A program made the position numbers and the translations under genes. 64,000 bases of DNA, taken from positions 42,274,501 to 42,338,500 of the forward strand of contig JAPTOF010000001.1 of NCBI GenBank assembly GCA_028554755.1, written 5' to 3'. Under the pieces are notes generated by a model, which worked only from the letters and a program-made list of their open reading frames with translations, was not told the DNA's origin and ran no database searches. Source of the DNA: Cordia subcordata. Lineage: Eukaryota > Streptophyta > Magnoliopsida > Boraginales > Cordiaceae. The stretch's first letter is position 1. The number at the start of each line of letters is the position of its first letter. Positions 32,901-44,153 of this stretch are shown piece after piece.

Positions 32901-35900
32901 GGGCCGTGACTCATCCCAAGTTCTTCGTTACAAAACGCATCAGCTTTGTATTTAATATACATAGTAATAGCTACATCTTTAGGCCTGCCAACTATACAAT
33001 TTAACTGACATTTTATGGGTAAAGATGCTGCGGATTGGAAAACAATTTTAGTCAAGGAGAATGATAAGTAACATAAACAATGAACTTGAAGGTTACGCTG
33101 GGTCAAGGACCTCAATCACTTTGGACGACTTCAAATGAGTCCGACTGTTTGCATGGTAATCACTCAATGAGCACTTGAAAACCAACTGTGAAAAGAATAA
33201 TACCTGAGCCTCCCCTTTTGAACTAGATGGTGATTGTGAAGACATAGAAGCTGAATTTCCACTTGTCTGAGGAGGGCTCGACTTTTGAGGATCTTGATAT
33301 AACCAGAAAGGGAAGTTAGGACAGAGATTCCCCTGGTTTAACGTGGCACCAGTATGCTGAATATTCTCCATGCAGTCTTGAGAATCATCATAAGCATTAT
33401 TCAGGTCAATGTTGTTTAGATTTGTCCTTCCAGTTGTGGTACCCACACCATTTCCTGAGATGCTTAGTTTAGTTGGAAACAGAAGAGTGGATTCTGAAGC
33501 AGATGGATTTTGTAAATTTACACCTTGAGCATCAACTAACATTCTCTTCTGCATTACTTCACGTGCAGGTGCAGCAGCATTTCGCTCATTAGAAGGAAGG
33601 TCCTGCAATAAGTACAGTCAGGAACTGAACCAGATCAATAGGTAGTTTAGGACCTGTTGTTAGAATGACACCTTTGCTGGACTCTCAATAGGCTTCCCAG
33701 CACTCTGAAAATCTTGAGATCCCGGCAGCAATCCAGTCAGGTTCTTCTCATTAACAGTGCCAGCAAGATTTGCAAGGTTTCTCAATAGATGAGAAACTAG
33801 ATCCTGATCCTTGGATTGATCTGAGCTATTGGCTGCAATTTATTTGGAGTAGTATGAATAAATACTGAATAACATGATATAGGAAATGTAAATCGCGAAA
33901 CCTATGAAAGATGAAATAAAAAGACAAGAAAAGTCTACAAAATTGTTGTCATTGTATCAGGCCATATACCCTAAATACTCACTTTGGCAATAGAGCAGAA
34001 CCATCTCAGAAACATTGTCCAATTCATGCGTTAGAAATAAAGCCACAAGACCTAATAATCAGTCAAGAATTTATAGCTATTTCTTCGTCACAGTTTATGG
34101 GTTATGACGTTCAAATAGGAAACTACTCTCATATGAGGAATATAGGTTTAATCTAGGTGGTCTCAGAATAAGGAGTAATGGTCACTTATTGTACTTTTAC
34201 CTTCAGCTTTCAAGAAATGCTATAAATGTGAGACTTTTGACTCCCACTAATGACAGGCACCAGTATTTCGAAGATTTCCCACGTAGTCTAAGTTTGAAAA
34301 ATCTCAGTTTTTTTGCCTGATAGATATGAATCTAGAATTTCTGCAGTAGTAATTTCCCAATGCATATCATAGAAAAGCAACTTGAAAAGCTTTGTAACTA
34401 CAGGATGATCTCTCTATGCCACTTCCTTTTCTTACAATCCATGGCTTTTCTAGTCATAGCACCTCAAATTTCCACAAAGATGAAAGCTATTTGAACTCCT
34501 TTCTTTCTTTCCTTTCCTTTTTTTTTTTTTTTTTTTACTTTTTATTGCGCACGTGGGTGTGGCAAGTAAAAGCGCCACCTCACATGGTAATGACAATCAG
34601 ATTTTTGTCACTATTTTTTGAACTATACTGATGATTGCAACAGTATACTTCCTATTGCCTTTTTGAATCAATGAGCATCAAAGTAAAATTCAGCTAAGAA
34701 ACAGTAATGCAATCCTTCCATATGTTTTCTAATAACATAACTTGCATCAGAGAGCCGTGATCCTAGCTGGTAATGGAAGATGCATGCATGTGTCAGTCTA
34801 TGTTTTACCACTATTGCTCATGGCAGTTTCACGCTCAAGAATCAAAATGATTATGGATGTCCATGAACATATGACAATTATGAAATCCAAAAGGAAACCA
34901 ACATTTTAAGAAACACCTTGTGCTGGATGAATTCCTTTAATAAGCAGGCAAAGCATCGGGGTAAATTGGATGTTAATGTTAAGGAATCTTACAATGTATA
35001 TTGGAGAGTATTCTGAGCAGACTGATTAATAAATAGTTACTACCCTGCTCATCATTGGGGGAAGCTCCACTAGCAACATTTTCCGGATGTGTCTTTCTTC
35101 TGCGCTTGTTGTGGCCAGCTAAACGCCTACGACAACTCCGCTTCCCTTCATCAAACTCTTGAAGAACATGAAACCTGCAAAGAAGTAGTCAAATTGCATC
35201 CAACATTCCAACTGGAACAATCATCATTCTGGTTGATAGCCGTCTACAATAAGAGACCTACAGTTTTGCAGGAGTCACACACTACAAAATGCAGATAAAA
35301 TGTCTAGGTAGCTAAACTAGTGGTGTGCGATCCACATGTTTGTTACTTGTGCAATTGTGTGAAAAAACGCCGCTGCTATGTCATTAGTAGAGTGTATTTC
35401 CTCCAATATGAGGGCATTCCATACAAGCAAAGTTTTCTTCTTATTTCTAATTTCTGGTCAAGTTTCACCCACAAAGGGCATCAACTGGAAAAATGCTTGG
35501 AAAAGCAATCCCAACACGAAAACTGACCTGCTGCATTGCTGACAGAACCGTTGCATAACATTTCCCACCAAAGCCCTTGCAGCCTTAGAATGCATATCAC
35601 ACACTTTATGTCGCCTGTGATAATCTTTAGCATTGCTCAAATCAGCTCGACAATCCTCAACTTGACAGACTGCACGGTTAGATGAAGGCCCAACAGTTTT
35701 GATCTTCTTGCCACTCTTTCCCTCCCACCTTTCGGTTTCCACCTCAGTGATCGGGAACACTTGCCCACCGAGCTTCAAATTAAGTGATCCAGCTCCATCA
35801 CTTAAATCATCTTCTTCAAGAACAACAACCCTCCTTCGTTTGTCCAATTCCCTCCTCCCATTCTCATTCCCTAAAGCCGGCGTATCCGTACCAAATGATG

Positions 35901-36126
35901 CACCATTCGACACACCAATTTCTGGAGGAATCACTGGACTCACAGGAAAAAATTGCCTGCTTCTACAATCAGATGGCAGGGAATTTAAAGGGGCAGCTGT
36001 AAACAAATCACCATCCCATTTCCAATCATTCAAGTCCCACTCTACACTCTTCTTCCCAACTGCCTTGACATCAGATACCACTGGACCATACAAATGATGA
36101 GCCTTTCCTCCTATCTTAGCCTCCAT
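29951..36126 (-). CDS. Large SBP-box transcription factor, SPL1/SPL12 type
   Basis: Eleven exons on the minus strand, 36126-35528, 35174-35044, 33832-33672, 33602-33204, 32829-32755, 32647-32540, 32242-32125, 32013-31872, 31754-31604, 31191-30559 and 30385-29951, sum to 2952 bases (983 aa). The SBP domain (about residues 150-226) has all zinc ligands: [29 protein letters not shown] and the C in GKRSCRRRL. The basic nuclear signal is [14 protein letters not shown] long middle part contains [16 protein letters not shown] and the SPL1-type region around GRGFIEVEDHGL. Ankyrin-like repeats ([26 protein letters not shown]) lie at about 810-880. A hydrophobic helix near the C-terminus ([18 protein letters not shown]) is typical of the large SPL class. 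This class binds GTAC-core DNA and normally lacks the miR156 site; I did not see one. The intron between 35044 and 33832 (1.2 kb) is the longest. Confidence 0.93.
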
Positions 36127-37763
36127 TCATCAAAAATCCAAAATCCCCAACGACCCCAAACTAGGAATATATATATATACAAACTATTAAAAAAAAAGCT
36201 TGGCAAAATTCTAAAGGAACAAGGAAAAAGATCAAATTTTTTTTTGGTTAATTACAAACCCATAAAATGGTTCGATCTAAAACTCAGAATCCTTTGCAGA
36301 AAATCCAAAAAGGGGGAAAAAAAAAAAAGCAACCGACACATCCCTGGAGCCAAACAAGAGCTACTCACATGCCTAACACAACAATTGGATTAGCTCAACT
36401 ACATCTCCTCAACCAAAAAAAATGTTTATAACTTTATTAATAAAAATGAAAATATTATGCAAGTATAGAACCACCAACTTCACTGTAACTGAAAAATAAC
36501 AGAAACTGATAAAAGAAATATATATAACATATATATATATATATGGATAGATATAATATATATGAGTGTGTGTGTGTGTGTGTAAGAATTTGGATAAATA
36601 GATAAGAAGAAAAGACTAAAACTTGCCGGAAGGGTCGGTAGTGTGATTTGATGAACTTTCACAGGAAAGATTGAAAAAGAAAATGGAAAAAAAAAAGAAA
36701 AATATATTTATCAAGGGAAGTGAAGAGGAAAATGAGATGGGGGGTGAAAATGTAAAGGCAAAGGAGGTACAATGCTGCAACTCTACAATTCAAGTGGTCA
36801 TAAAATGAAATTAATGTAAAGTACATAGTACACTTTTTTTTTTCTTTTAAAAAATTAATGATAATGATAATAATAATAATTATTATTATATTAAATCAAC
36901 TCAACTTTGAGGTGGTGTCATCTTTCAGGGTTATGTTGGGCCCCACACACAGACAAAGGACAGGCCGTGTCAGTTGCTCTTTCTTTTTTTTTTTTTTTTT
37001 TAAAGGTTAGCAAACTCTTTTCACGCGCAGAGCGCTGTAGTAGATAGGTTGTAAATCGGGGATGTGCGTGAGTGGCGGTACTGTCACGAAAGAAGAATAC
37101 ATAATATTTCAAAGAATGAATCGCCACCACACGAATCGAACTCACTTGTTTGAGTTTCCACCCCAATCACCACTCCCACTTACAACTCACCATGCCTCGA
37201 GGCGCTTGCTCTTTCTTGAACTCATTTTTCACTGCCCTTTAGTCTCGCCTAGTAAGCAAGTGCTTGGCTTGGCTTATCTGGCGTAAGATTGTCTCTAATA
37301 GGACTTTTATATTTTTTTTAAATTAAAGTTATCTGAGTTATTTTTTTTTTATAATTGAGGATACTTTATTTTTAGTTTTATTCCAACACCTCTTTTATTT
37401 TTATCAAAATTTTAATTTAAAGAATTTCTATTTTAGTTTGACTCCAACAACTATCCTAGTTTAAAATATTACAGTGTTAAAGCTATGGAAAATGTGGAAT
37501 GGGATTTAGGTGTTGGCTTTGGAGATAAAAAAAAACCCTTATATATGGGTATTTTGTTTTAGGGTTTAAAAAAAACTTAAAATTTGAGGGATGAAATAGT
37601 TGAGCTGTTGGAGCACATTAGCACCAACTATTTCCCTATGGGGTTTTTGATGTTTGGATAAGCTATTGGAATTAGCCTAAATAGCAAATAATAAAAAGTA
37701 TGTAAAAATAAATTTTTCTTATATGTTTATGAGTACCTAAAATGAACAAAGCCAAACACCCTC
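36127..37763. other. 5' UTR, promoter and intergenic DNA upstream of the SPL gene
   Basis: There are AT and GT microsatellites (about 36520-36582), T and A runs, and no protein-like frame. A 5' UTR intron of the SPL gene could lie here but cannot be placed. From about 37290 the DNA has inverted TTGGA-type words that hint at another decayed MITE, without clear ends. Confidence 0.4.
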
Positions 37764-37766
37764 TAA

Positions 37767-37890
37767 GAGGGTGTTTAACTTTGCTTATTTGGTACTTATA
37801 AATACCTAAATAATAAACAACATATTTCTTGATATTATTTTCTAAATGTTTATAAACACCTAAATAAGCAAAGCCAAACCAAACACCCTC
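37767..37890. mobile_element. Short Tourist-like MITE
   Basis: The element opens GAGGGTGTTTAACTTTGC and closes (reverse complement) GAGGGTGTTTGGTTTGGC. It is flanked by TAA target duplications at 37764-37766 and 37891-37893. At 124 bp it is very short. The same end sequence stands in opposite orientation immediately to its left (37744-37764), making a near-perfect palindrome at the junction. Confidence 0.7.
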
Positions 37891-38889
37891 TAAATCTATT
37901 ACCTATTTTTATGTGAATCATTTGACTTGTCACTTTTGTTTTTCGTTTTTCTTTAATTTTTATTTTAGATAAGAGCTGGGAACAATAGAAAGTTTGACTC
38001 TCTTTTTGCCTCATTAATGTTTTTATTTTTTTAGGTCAACATTAATTTTTTTATTGGAATAAAATGACATATTTCACAAAATATACATACTCTCTTATTT
38101 ATTCATAGTTTGTAAAGGTCAAATTATAATCATTTTCTTATTTCCTGATTAATTATGCCTTCCAGCAGACTTTAGAATTGTATCAGATTTTGGAGTTCAG
38201 ATTTTCGAAATTTAGAGGTGATCCATATAACTTGTTCTTGAACAAACTGGTTTAACTTCACCAATCAGCTGTGAAATGATATTGAGAGGAAACTGATCAT
38301 TCGGCCATGCCCACTCCTTGTTATTAACAAAGACGGCCACATTAGTTGATGGATCATATCATAATCCAAATGTTAGCCCCTAAAATAAAGTAGCAAATGA
38401 GAGGCCCAACCGGTAGCCAATTGTTGCTCCAAAAATTAGCCCAATATAGTGTGAACCATGAAAGTTCCAGGCCAATCCTAAAGTTATGTAATATTTCCCT
38501 CTAGGCCCACATTGAGTTGTCAAGTATAGCCAGTTCTCAAAGGCCCAAATTGCAAAGTTATAATTCTTAAAGATCCAATACACCTATACAAAAGATGTGA
38601 GAGATGTGAGAGATGTGCTCGTGAAATTGTTGTTTGGTGCAACTATTTACGTCATTGGGAAGGAAACGAAAGAGAATTCTTATAACCAAATTTTTACTAC
38701 AAAGGAGCAAATTTAAGATGAGATCGTTCTCATTGAAGGGTTTCAGCAGGCAAGAAGCAACCCTTCGAATTTGTTTCTGTGCAATAGATGAAGTTTTGTT
38801 GATCTTCTATCTAATTAACTAGGATTTGAATTTTGGTTATAGTTCTTTATCGATTAATGGGACTAGTTGATGCATATTAGTCATTTTAG
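37891..38889. other. Intergenic DNA, nothing recognised
   Basis: AT-rich sequence. A 67-aa minus-strand frame at 38380-38583 resembles no family I know. Confidence 0.4.
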
Positions 38890-38935
38890 TATTGCACACT
38901 TTTATGAAGTGTGCTGAATACTTCGGTCTATACAT

Positions 38936-39502
38936 GTGAGGCACTTGGTAGAACAAGAATTTGTCATCCTGATTAGAGTGAGACAATTGTTTGACAAGTG
39001 GAAGGCAAAGTCACATCTTCATAATATGTTTCAATTTCACTGTGAAACAGGTACAACACAGGTAGGATGGTTGCCCGAATCGTACCCTGACAGATGTCCT
39101 ATACAAGTGGTTAGATTTTATGAGAAGCCAAGTACTTGCAGCAAGTGGATTGCTTATCACTTGCCATGTTCGCAAGCCCAGGCATTAACACGTTATTTGA
39201 ATGTAATATCATCAAACCTGTTCCAAATTGAATATAAGGTTGAAGCATACAAGGCTACATATTCCATTCCATTTCAGCCATTAGGACGCGTTGATTATTG
39301 GCCTGAGACACCTGCATGGTAGTTGCAACCTAATCCAGGACAGTTGCCACAGAGAAAGAGAGGACCCGTAAGAGGTAGATACATCCCTAATGAGATGGAT
39401 CATTTGGACCAAGTTGCTCAACGAAGTTGTTCAAATTGCGGTCAACAAGGTCATAATGTTGCCAAGTGCCCCCAAAATCAAACTAATGTCGCACCACAAT
39501 AG
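38936..39502 (+). pseudogene. Mutator-like (MuDR) transposase, C-terminal remnant
   Basis: The frame contains the C-terminal parts of plant Mutator transposases in the correct order. These are VRQLFDKWKAKSHLHN, a SWIM zinc-finger region (CSKWIAYHLPCSQA, in which the last ligand histidine is Q), TRYLNV, VEAYKATYSIPFQPLG, VDYWPETP, a stop at the position of an expected residue (39320-39322), and then a basic RKRGPVRGRYIPNEMD and a zinc knuckle CSNCGQQGHNVAKC (39428-39469). The catalytic DDE part upstream is missing. It faces the mobile-domain remnant that follows. Confidence 0.8.
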
Positions 39503-39724
39503 TTGTGATAAAGTTTGGATCTAACGTGACCTTACTATAATGTTGGATATAGATGTAGTGTATTGTATTGAATATGTGTAATGTTCAAAGTATTAAATTG
39601 CTTTAATGTTCAATGTATTTTGGGCTGTAATGTTTGATGTATTCAATTGCTGTAATGTCGGTGCATTAGCAGCTACAAATTTTCTTATGTGAATCATGTT
39701 GGTGCATCACCAATCCGGATAATG

Positions 39725-41215
39725 GAACAGTGTCGGTACCAATGCATGTACTGTTGCAGGTGCACCAGATCTATCCTATATTCGACGACGTCGTTCACGA
39801 TAATTGTTTAGGCATTACCCCACCATGTAGCCAACCTATCCAGGTTCGGTTGCTTCAGCAACTCCTTCCCTTTCAAATGTTTCTGGGATATGAACAGCTC
39901 AGGTGTGTCTGGGATCTGTTAACGCATTCCAAACTGTTGTATCACACGATCAGGTCGATATCATTCAACTATTCCACTGCATATCAAGGGTACCTTGGTC
40001 CTCTACCACTTTGACCCCTCTGTACAGTATTCTGGCAACTCCGCGAGAATATCTTTAAACGGCTGCCAAATAAACTGTAATGGAAAACTTAAAAAATATA
40101 TAAAGTTAGTTATATTTCGTTAACATTGAAATAAATGAAACATACGGCCTAAAATACCTAATCAAAACAAACTTGGTTGGGCTGCAGCTTGTCAATCATG
40201 TCCTGATAAAGCAGTAAACCCTCGTTGGCCATGTCCCTAAACTTTTTATTCATGAGGTACATTGCACCGCGTGGGTTACCCGATAAGTTCCAACCAGGCT
40301 CCGTAGCATGCATTCTGCTCTAGATGTCCCAGGGCCTGGGCTCAAGGAGTGTGGACCAAAAACAATCAAACATGTCCTATATCCATCACTGCAAATAAAT
40401 AGTAACTTTAATACAACAATGAATTCATATAAATGTAACATACAAAAAAAAGTGACTAATGTTAACACCTACAGTAGGGTAACTTTGCCAATAAGTATGT
40501 CATATCGGAATAAACGCACATATCGAACTGTCTATACAAATATTCATTTCCTTCACGGCCTCAAGATCTCGCAGCTAAAGCAACAGGTTTATGTTCCCCC
40601 AACTACCACTGGCATCAGCAAAAAGGTGGGAAACTACGTAGCCAAAGATCCATAAACGGGCACGCAACGCTGCTGCATCATTACTAGAATTCTACTGATG
40701 AGTCATCTCATATAACCTCTTTACCTCAGGCAACCTAATTTTTCCAGTTCTTGTTTCCATATGTGTCTCTGCCACCAATATGCCACAAAGGTCTTGGAAA
40801 AGGCTAGCCCACTCACCGTACTCTTACCTCATGGTATCTAAGTATGGAATTTGAGCACTAGACATGGGTAAACCTCATAAGACAGCCACATCCTGCAGGG
40901 TAATAGTGGCCTCTTCGATGGGTAAGTGAAATGTGTGCATCTCTATCTGCGACCTCTCCACCACGATAGTCAATAAGTCATGCTCGAGTTCATGCCAACT
41001 TGCCTTATAACACCTATAAAACCCTGCACGCGAAAAGCTTCTTGAACATATAGGTGCTCAGGGCTCTGGAATAAGTACTCATCTCCTTGCTATGTACGCA
41101 ACTATTTCGACGCGGTGTCCCCCGTCAAAATCTAAGTATTGTGCTGGGCATAATGGACTAGTAGGGATGTATCCTAAGGTCTAAGGTGGGATATCTATAA
41201 TGTATCCTACCATCA
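39725..41215 (-). pseudogene. Plant mobile domain (PMD, aminotransferase-like) remnant
   Basis: Read on the minus strand from about 41000, this matches the plant mobile domain: VVERSQIEMHTFHLPIEEATITLQDVAVL and, after a stop, GLP (about 40990-40880). YGEWASLFQDLCGI, TRTGKIRLPEVKRLYE, RARLWIFGYV and SRAECMLRSLVGTYR follow at the right spacing, and toward 39730 come YRPDRVIQQFGMR and IPDTPEL. Stops and frameshifts occur throughout. The PMD is found in MAIN/MAIL proteins and also inside Mutator and Gypsy transposons. Its position tail-to-tail with a MuDR remnant favours the transposon-borne form. Confidence 0.75.
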
Positions 41216-41219
41216 AACA

Positions 41220-41880
41220 ATTAACATCCAATAAATAATATTAAATTCCTAATCGAATAAATTATGTTAAATCCCTAATAAATTATACAAAATTACTAAC
41301 AAATTGCAATAAATTAATATAATTTCTTAAAAAATAATATTAAGTTTCTAAATTGCAAAAAATTATATTAAAATAAATTCCTAATCAAAATAACTATATT
41401 AAAATCCTAATAAATTATATTACATTCCTCATAAAAGAAACTATATTAAATTCCTAATCAAATATCTTATATTAATTTTCTAATAAATTATATTAATTTT
41501 CTAATCAATTAAACTAAATTAAATTCCTAATAAATTATATAATATTCCTAATAAATTACAATCAATTATATTGATTTTCTAATCAAATAAACTATATTAA
41601 ATTCCTAATAAATTATATTCATTTCCTAGTGAAATATATTATATTAATTTTCTAAAAAAATTCCCAATAAATTTAGAAAATCCAATAAATTTAGAAAATT
41701 ATATTAATTTCTTAGTCAAATAAACTATATTAAATTCCTAATTGGATAAGTTACATTAAATTCCTAATAAATTCTATTAATTTTATATTAAATTATATTA
41801 ACTTTTTAATCAAATAAACTACATTAAAATCCTATATTCCTATAATTTCTAATTTTCAATATATTTCTACTTTTTAATAA
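41220..41880. repeat. Degenerate AT-rich tandem repeat
   Basis: About 25-30 imperfect repetitions of words like AATTCCTAATAAATTATATT and AATTCCTAATCAAATAAACT occur with periods of about 20-50 bases. The tract follows the 5' side of the mobile-domain remnant. Confidence 0.75.
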
Positions 41881-42584
41881 TAATAAATTATCAAATTTGC
41901 ATAAATTCTTACTTTCGCATCTAATATTCGGTTCTAAAAATATTCTAAATTCTAATAACCTTTTTAATTACAATAGAGTCATACATCACAATAAATTCCT
42001 AAATTCCTTTACATTTCTAATTTTCAATAAGTTCCTATAAATTTCTAATAAAAAATCCGTACATTACAAAATTATGTTAAATATCGTATATTCTATCTTC
42101 ACAAGATAAATAAATTACTTAACTTACTATAAAATAATGCAATTCAAAATATATACATATACAATATTCATATGCATGTCAAATATAGATATACATATGC
42201 ATGTAAAATAAACACACACATATATAAACACATATAATTATACACGTATGAATGTAACATATGCATATACCGTATACATATGTATATACCATATACATTA
42301 CACATACATGCATACACACACACACATATATATATATATATATGTATATTAACAACACATATATACATGAAAAAACCAATATATAACAAATAAAAACACA
42401 AAAATTTAGAAAACTTATAAGTAGAGGCAATTTCTTAGGCTTGGGGTATAAATTTTTTGCAAAAAAAAAAAAGGCTTGGGATACGTTTATTTTTGGCTTG
42501 AAGCAAAAAGGTCACGGGGAAAGGAGAAGAGAGAAGAAGAAATGGGGAAAGGAAGGGGGACAGTATGTAAGTGGCTTTGTCAAT
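41881..42584. other. AT-rich DNA with microsatellites
   Basis: Runs of TACATA, ATGCAT and CACACA type (about 42140-42360) produce long but meaningless minus-strand frames. No gene is seen. Confidence 0.6.
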
Positions 42585-42712
42585 AGGTCACTTACCGTTT
42601 CTGTAGGTGATTTACCGATATTTATTAATGACGCAACGGCTTTGCTTTTCAAATTTTTTCAAATTTTAGGCGTTAAAAAAGGTAAGTCACCTGCCAAAAC
42701 GGTAGGTGATCT
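42585..42712. repeat. Imperfect inverted repeat with 32-base arms
   Basis: The arms 42585-42616 and 42681-42712 pair at 26 of 32 positions, with a 64-base loop. Each arm holds two inverted copies of a TCAC-TACC/GGTGA word. Function unknown; it may be the end of a transposon or a foldback sequence. Confidence 0.6.
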
Positions 42713-42811
42713 ACCGGAAAGGGCATTTTTGAAAAGCTTTTCAAAAGTAGGGTAATTTTGCCATAAATTCTCAAAATCAGGATAAAAAAAAAATTTCTAA
42801 GAAATAAGTTA

Positions 42812-44153
42812 AATGACCAATTTAGGTAACTTTATGTCTTGAAGACCAAAATTTAAATAGGTAATGTGACATGGGATAATACATGTGCCAAATTTTGCCA
42901 TGTAAATAGATGACTGAATTTTTTAAATTTAGTGTCTTGAAGACACAAATTTTAACTTAGTATTTTCAAAACATAAAGTTGTCATTTCTTAATTTTTCTT
43001 TTCTTTTTTTTCAATTCACTAATATTGTAATTTCAATAATAATTTTAATCAAAAAATCAAAAATAAAAATTTATGAATTAAAAAATAAAAAATAAAAAAT
43101 AAAAAATAAAAATAAAAATAAAAATTAAGAAATTAAAAAATTTAAATTTAAAATTAAAAAATTAAAAACAAAAACATCAAAAAATTGAAAATTTAAAAAA
43201 TTAAAAAATTTAACATTGAACCAAAAGTTTACAATTTAGTGTTATCTCATATTTTTTAAAAAAGATATTTTTTTATTATTATTCAAACACACACGCAATT
43301 GTCTTTTTTTTCCTTTTTGTCCCTAATCAAGACACTGATTTTTTTGTTTTTGTTTTTTTTTTGTTTCTAACATACCTAGTTTAACTTTCTAAGTTGTTTT
43401 TTTTTTCCCCCCCCCCCCCCCCCAATTTTTTGCTTCAATACTGTAGTGCCTTTTCCTTTTTCCTTTTTAAATTTTGTTTCAGTTATTTTACTTTTGACAA
43501 TATTTTTTGTTTTAATATTTTTAGCCATTTCAATTATTTTAATTTTTTTATTTATAAATCTGGATGTTAATTCATATTTTGCAGAATAGAATTTTTTGGT
43601 TATTATTCTAAGTTAGTGGTTTTATTTAGCTTTAAAATTTTATTTCGTCTAGCAAAAATAATTACCTTTTTTCTTTTTTTTTTGTTACTCCAATCATTTT
43701 ACTCTTGACTTGGATATTTTCACTATTTTTGTCCTTTTAACTTTATTTCATTTGTAAATTTGGTATTAACTCATATTTTTTGTTTCAACTTTTTCCCTTT
43801 TCAATACTTTTTTATTTCAATTTTCTATCCTTTTAAAAAATTAATTTTAATTTTTATTGTCTTTTTAATTTTTTGTTTAAATTCTTTTTGCTATTTAAAA
43901 AAAATTGAAATATAATTTTTTAGAAAGGACAAAAAAATTAAAATAATAAAAGTATTATAAAGAAAAAAATAAAATAAAAAAGTATTTAAATGGACAAAAA
44001 AAATATTACCTAACTTTGTGTGTTGAAGACACTAAGTTAAACTTTGTGTCATTAAATCTATGTGGAATAACGTGTCACATTAACTAATGCTATGTCAACA
44101 CAATTAAACTCAATTTTGTCTCTTGAAGACACTAAGTTGAGAAGTTGATCATT
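42812..44153. mobile_element. 1.34-kb non-coding element with long diverged terminal inverted repeats
   Basis: The first about 180 bases and the reverse complement of the last about 160 bases align along their length. Both start AATGA-CAA and share TAATGTGACA, TTTAGTGTCTT-AAGACAC and ACACAAAGTT-type words. Several GTGTCTTGAAGACAC-like palindromes occur in each arm. The interior is A-rich, then T-rich (itself self-complementary), with a run of 17 C (43407-43423). No coding frame. Long inverted ends suggest a MULE-type or foldback element; the target duplication is not clear. Confidence 0.6.

Noticed and set aside
35699..36097. A 132-aa plus-strand frame opposite SPL exon 1
   Set aside because: It is antisense to a clear SBP-gene exon and shows no conserved motif.
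38380..38583. A 67-aa minus-strand frame with aromatic residues
   Set aside because: It is short and isolated, with no splice context and no family.
39730..40014. A 94-aa plus-strand frame after the Mutator remnant
   Set aside because: The opposite strand gives plant-mobile-domain sequence here; the plus frame is its shadow.
42168..42430. Minus-strand frames of 77 and 83 aa rich in Tyr, Ile and Cys
   Set aside because: They are translations of TACATA/CACACA simple sequence; no family resemblance.
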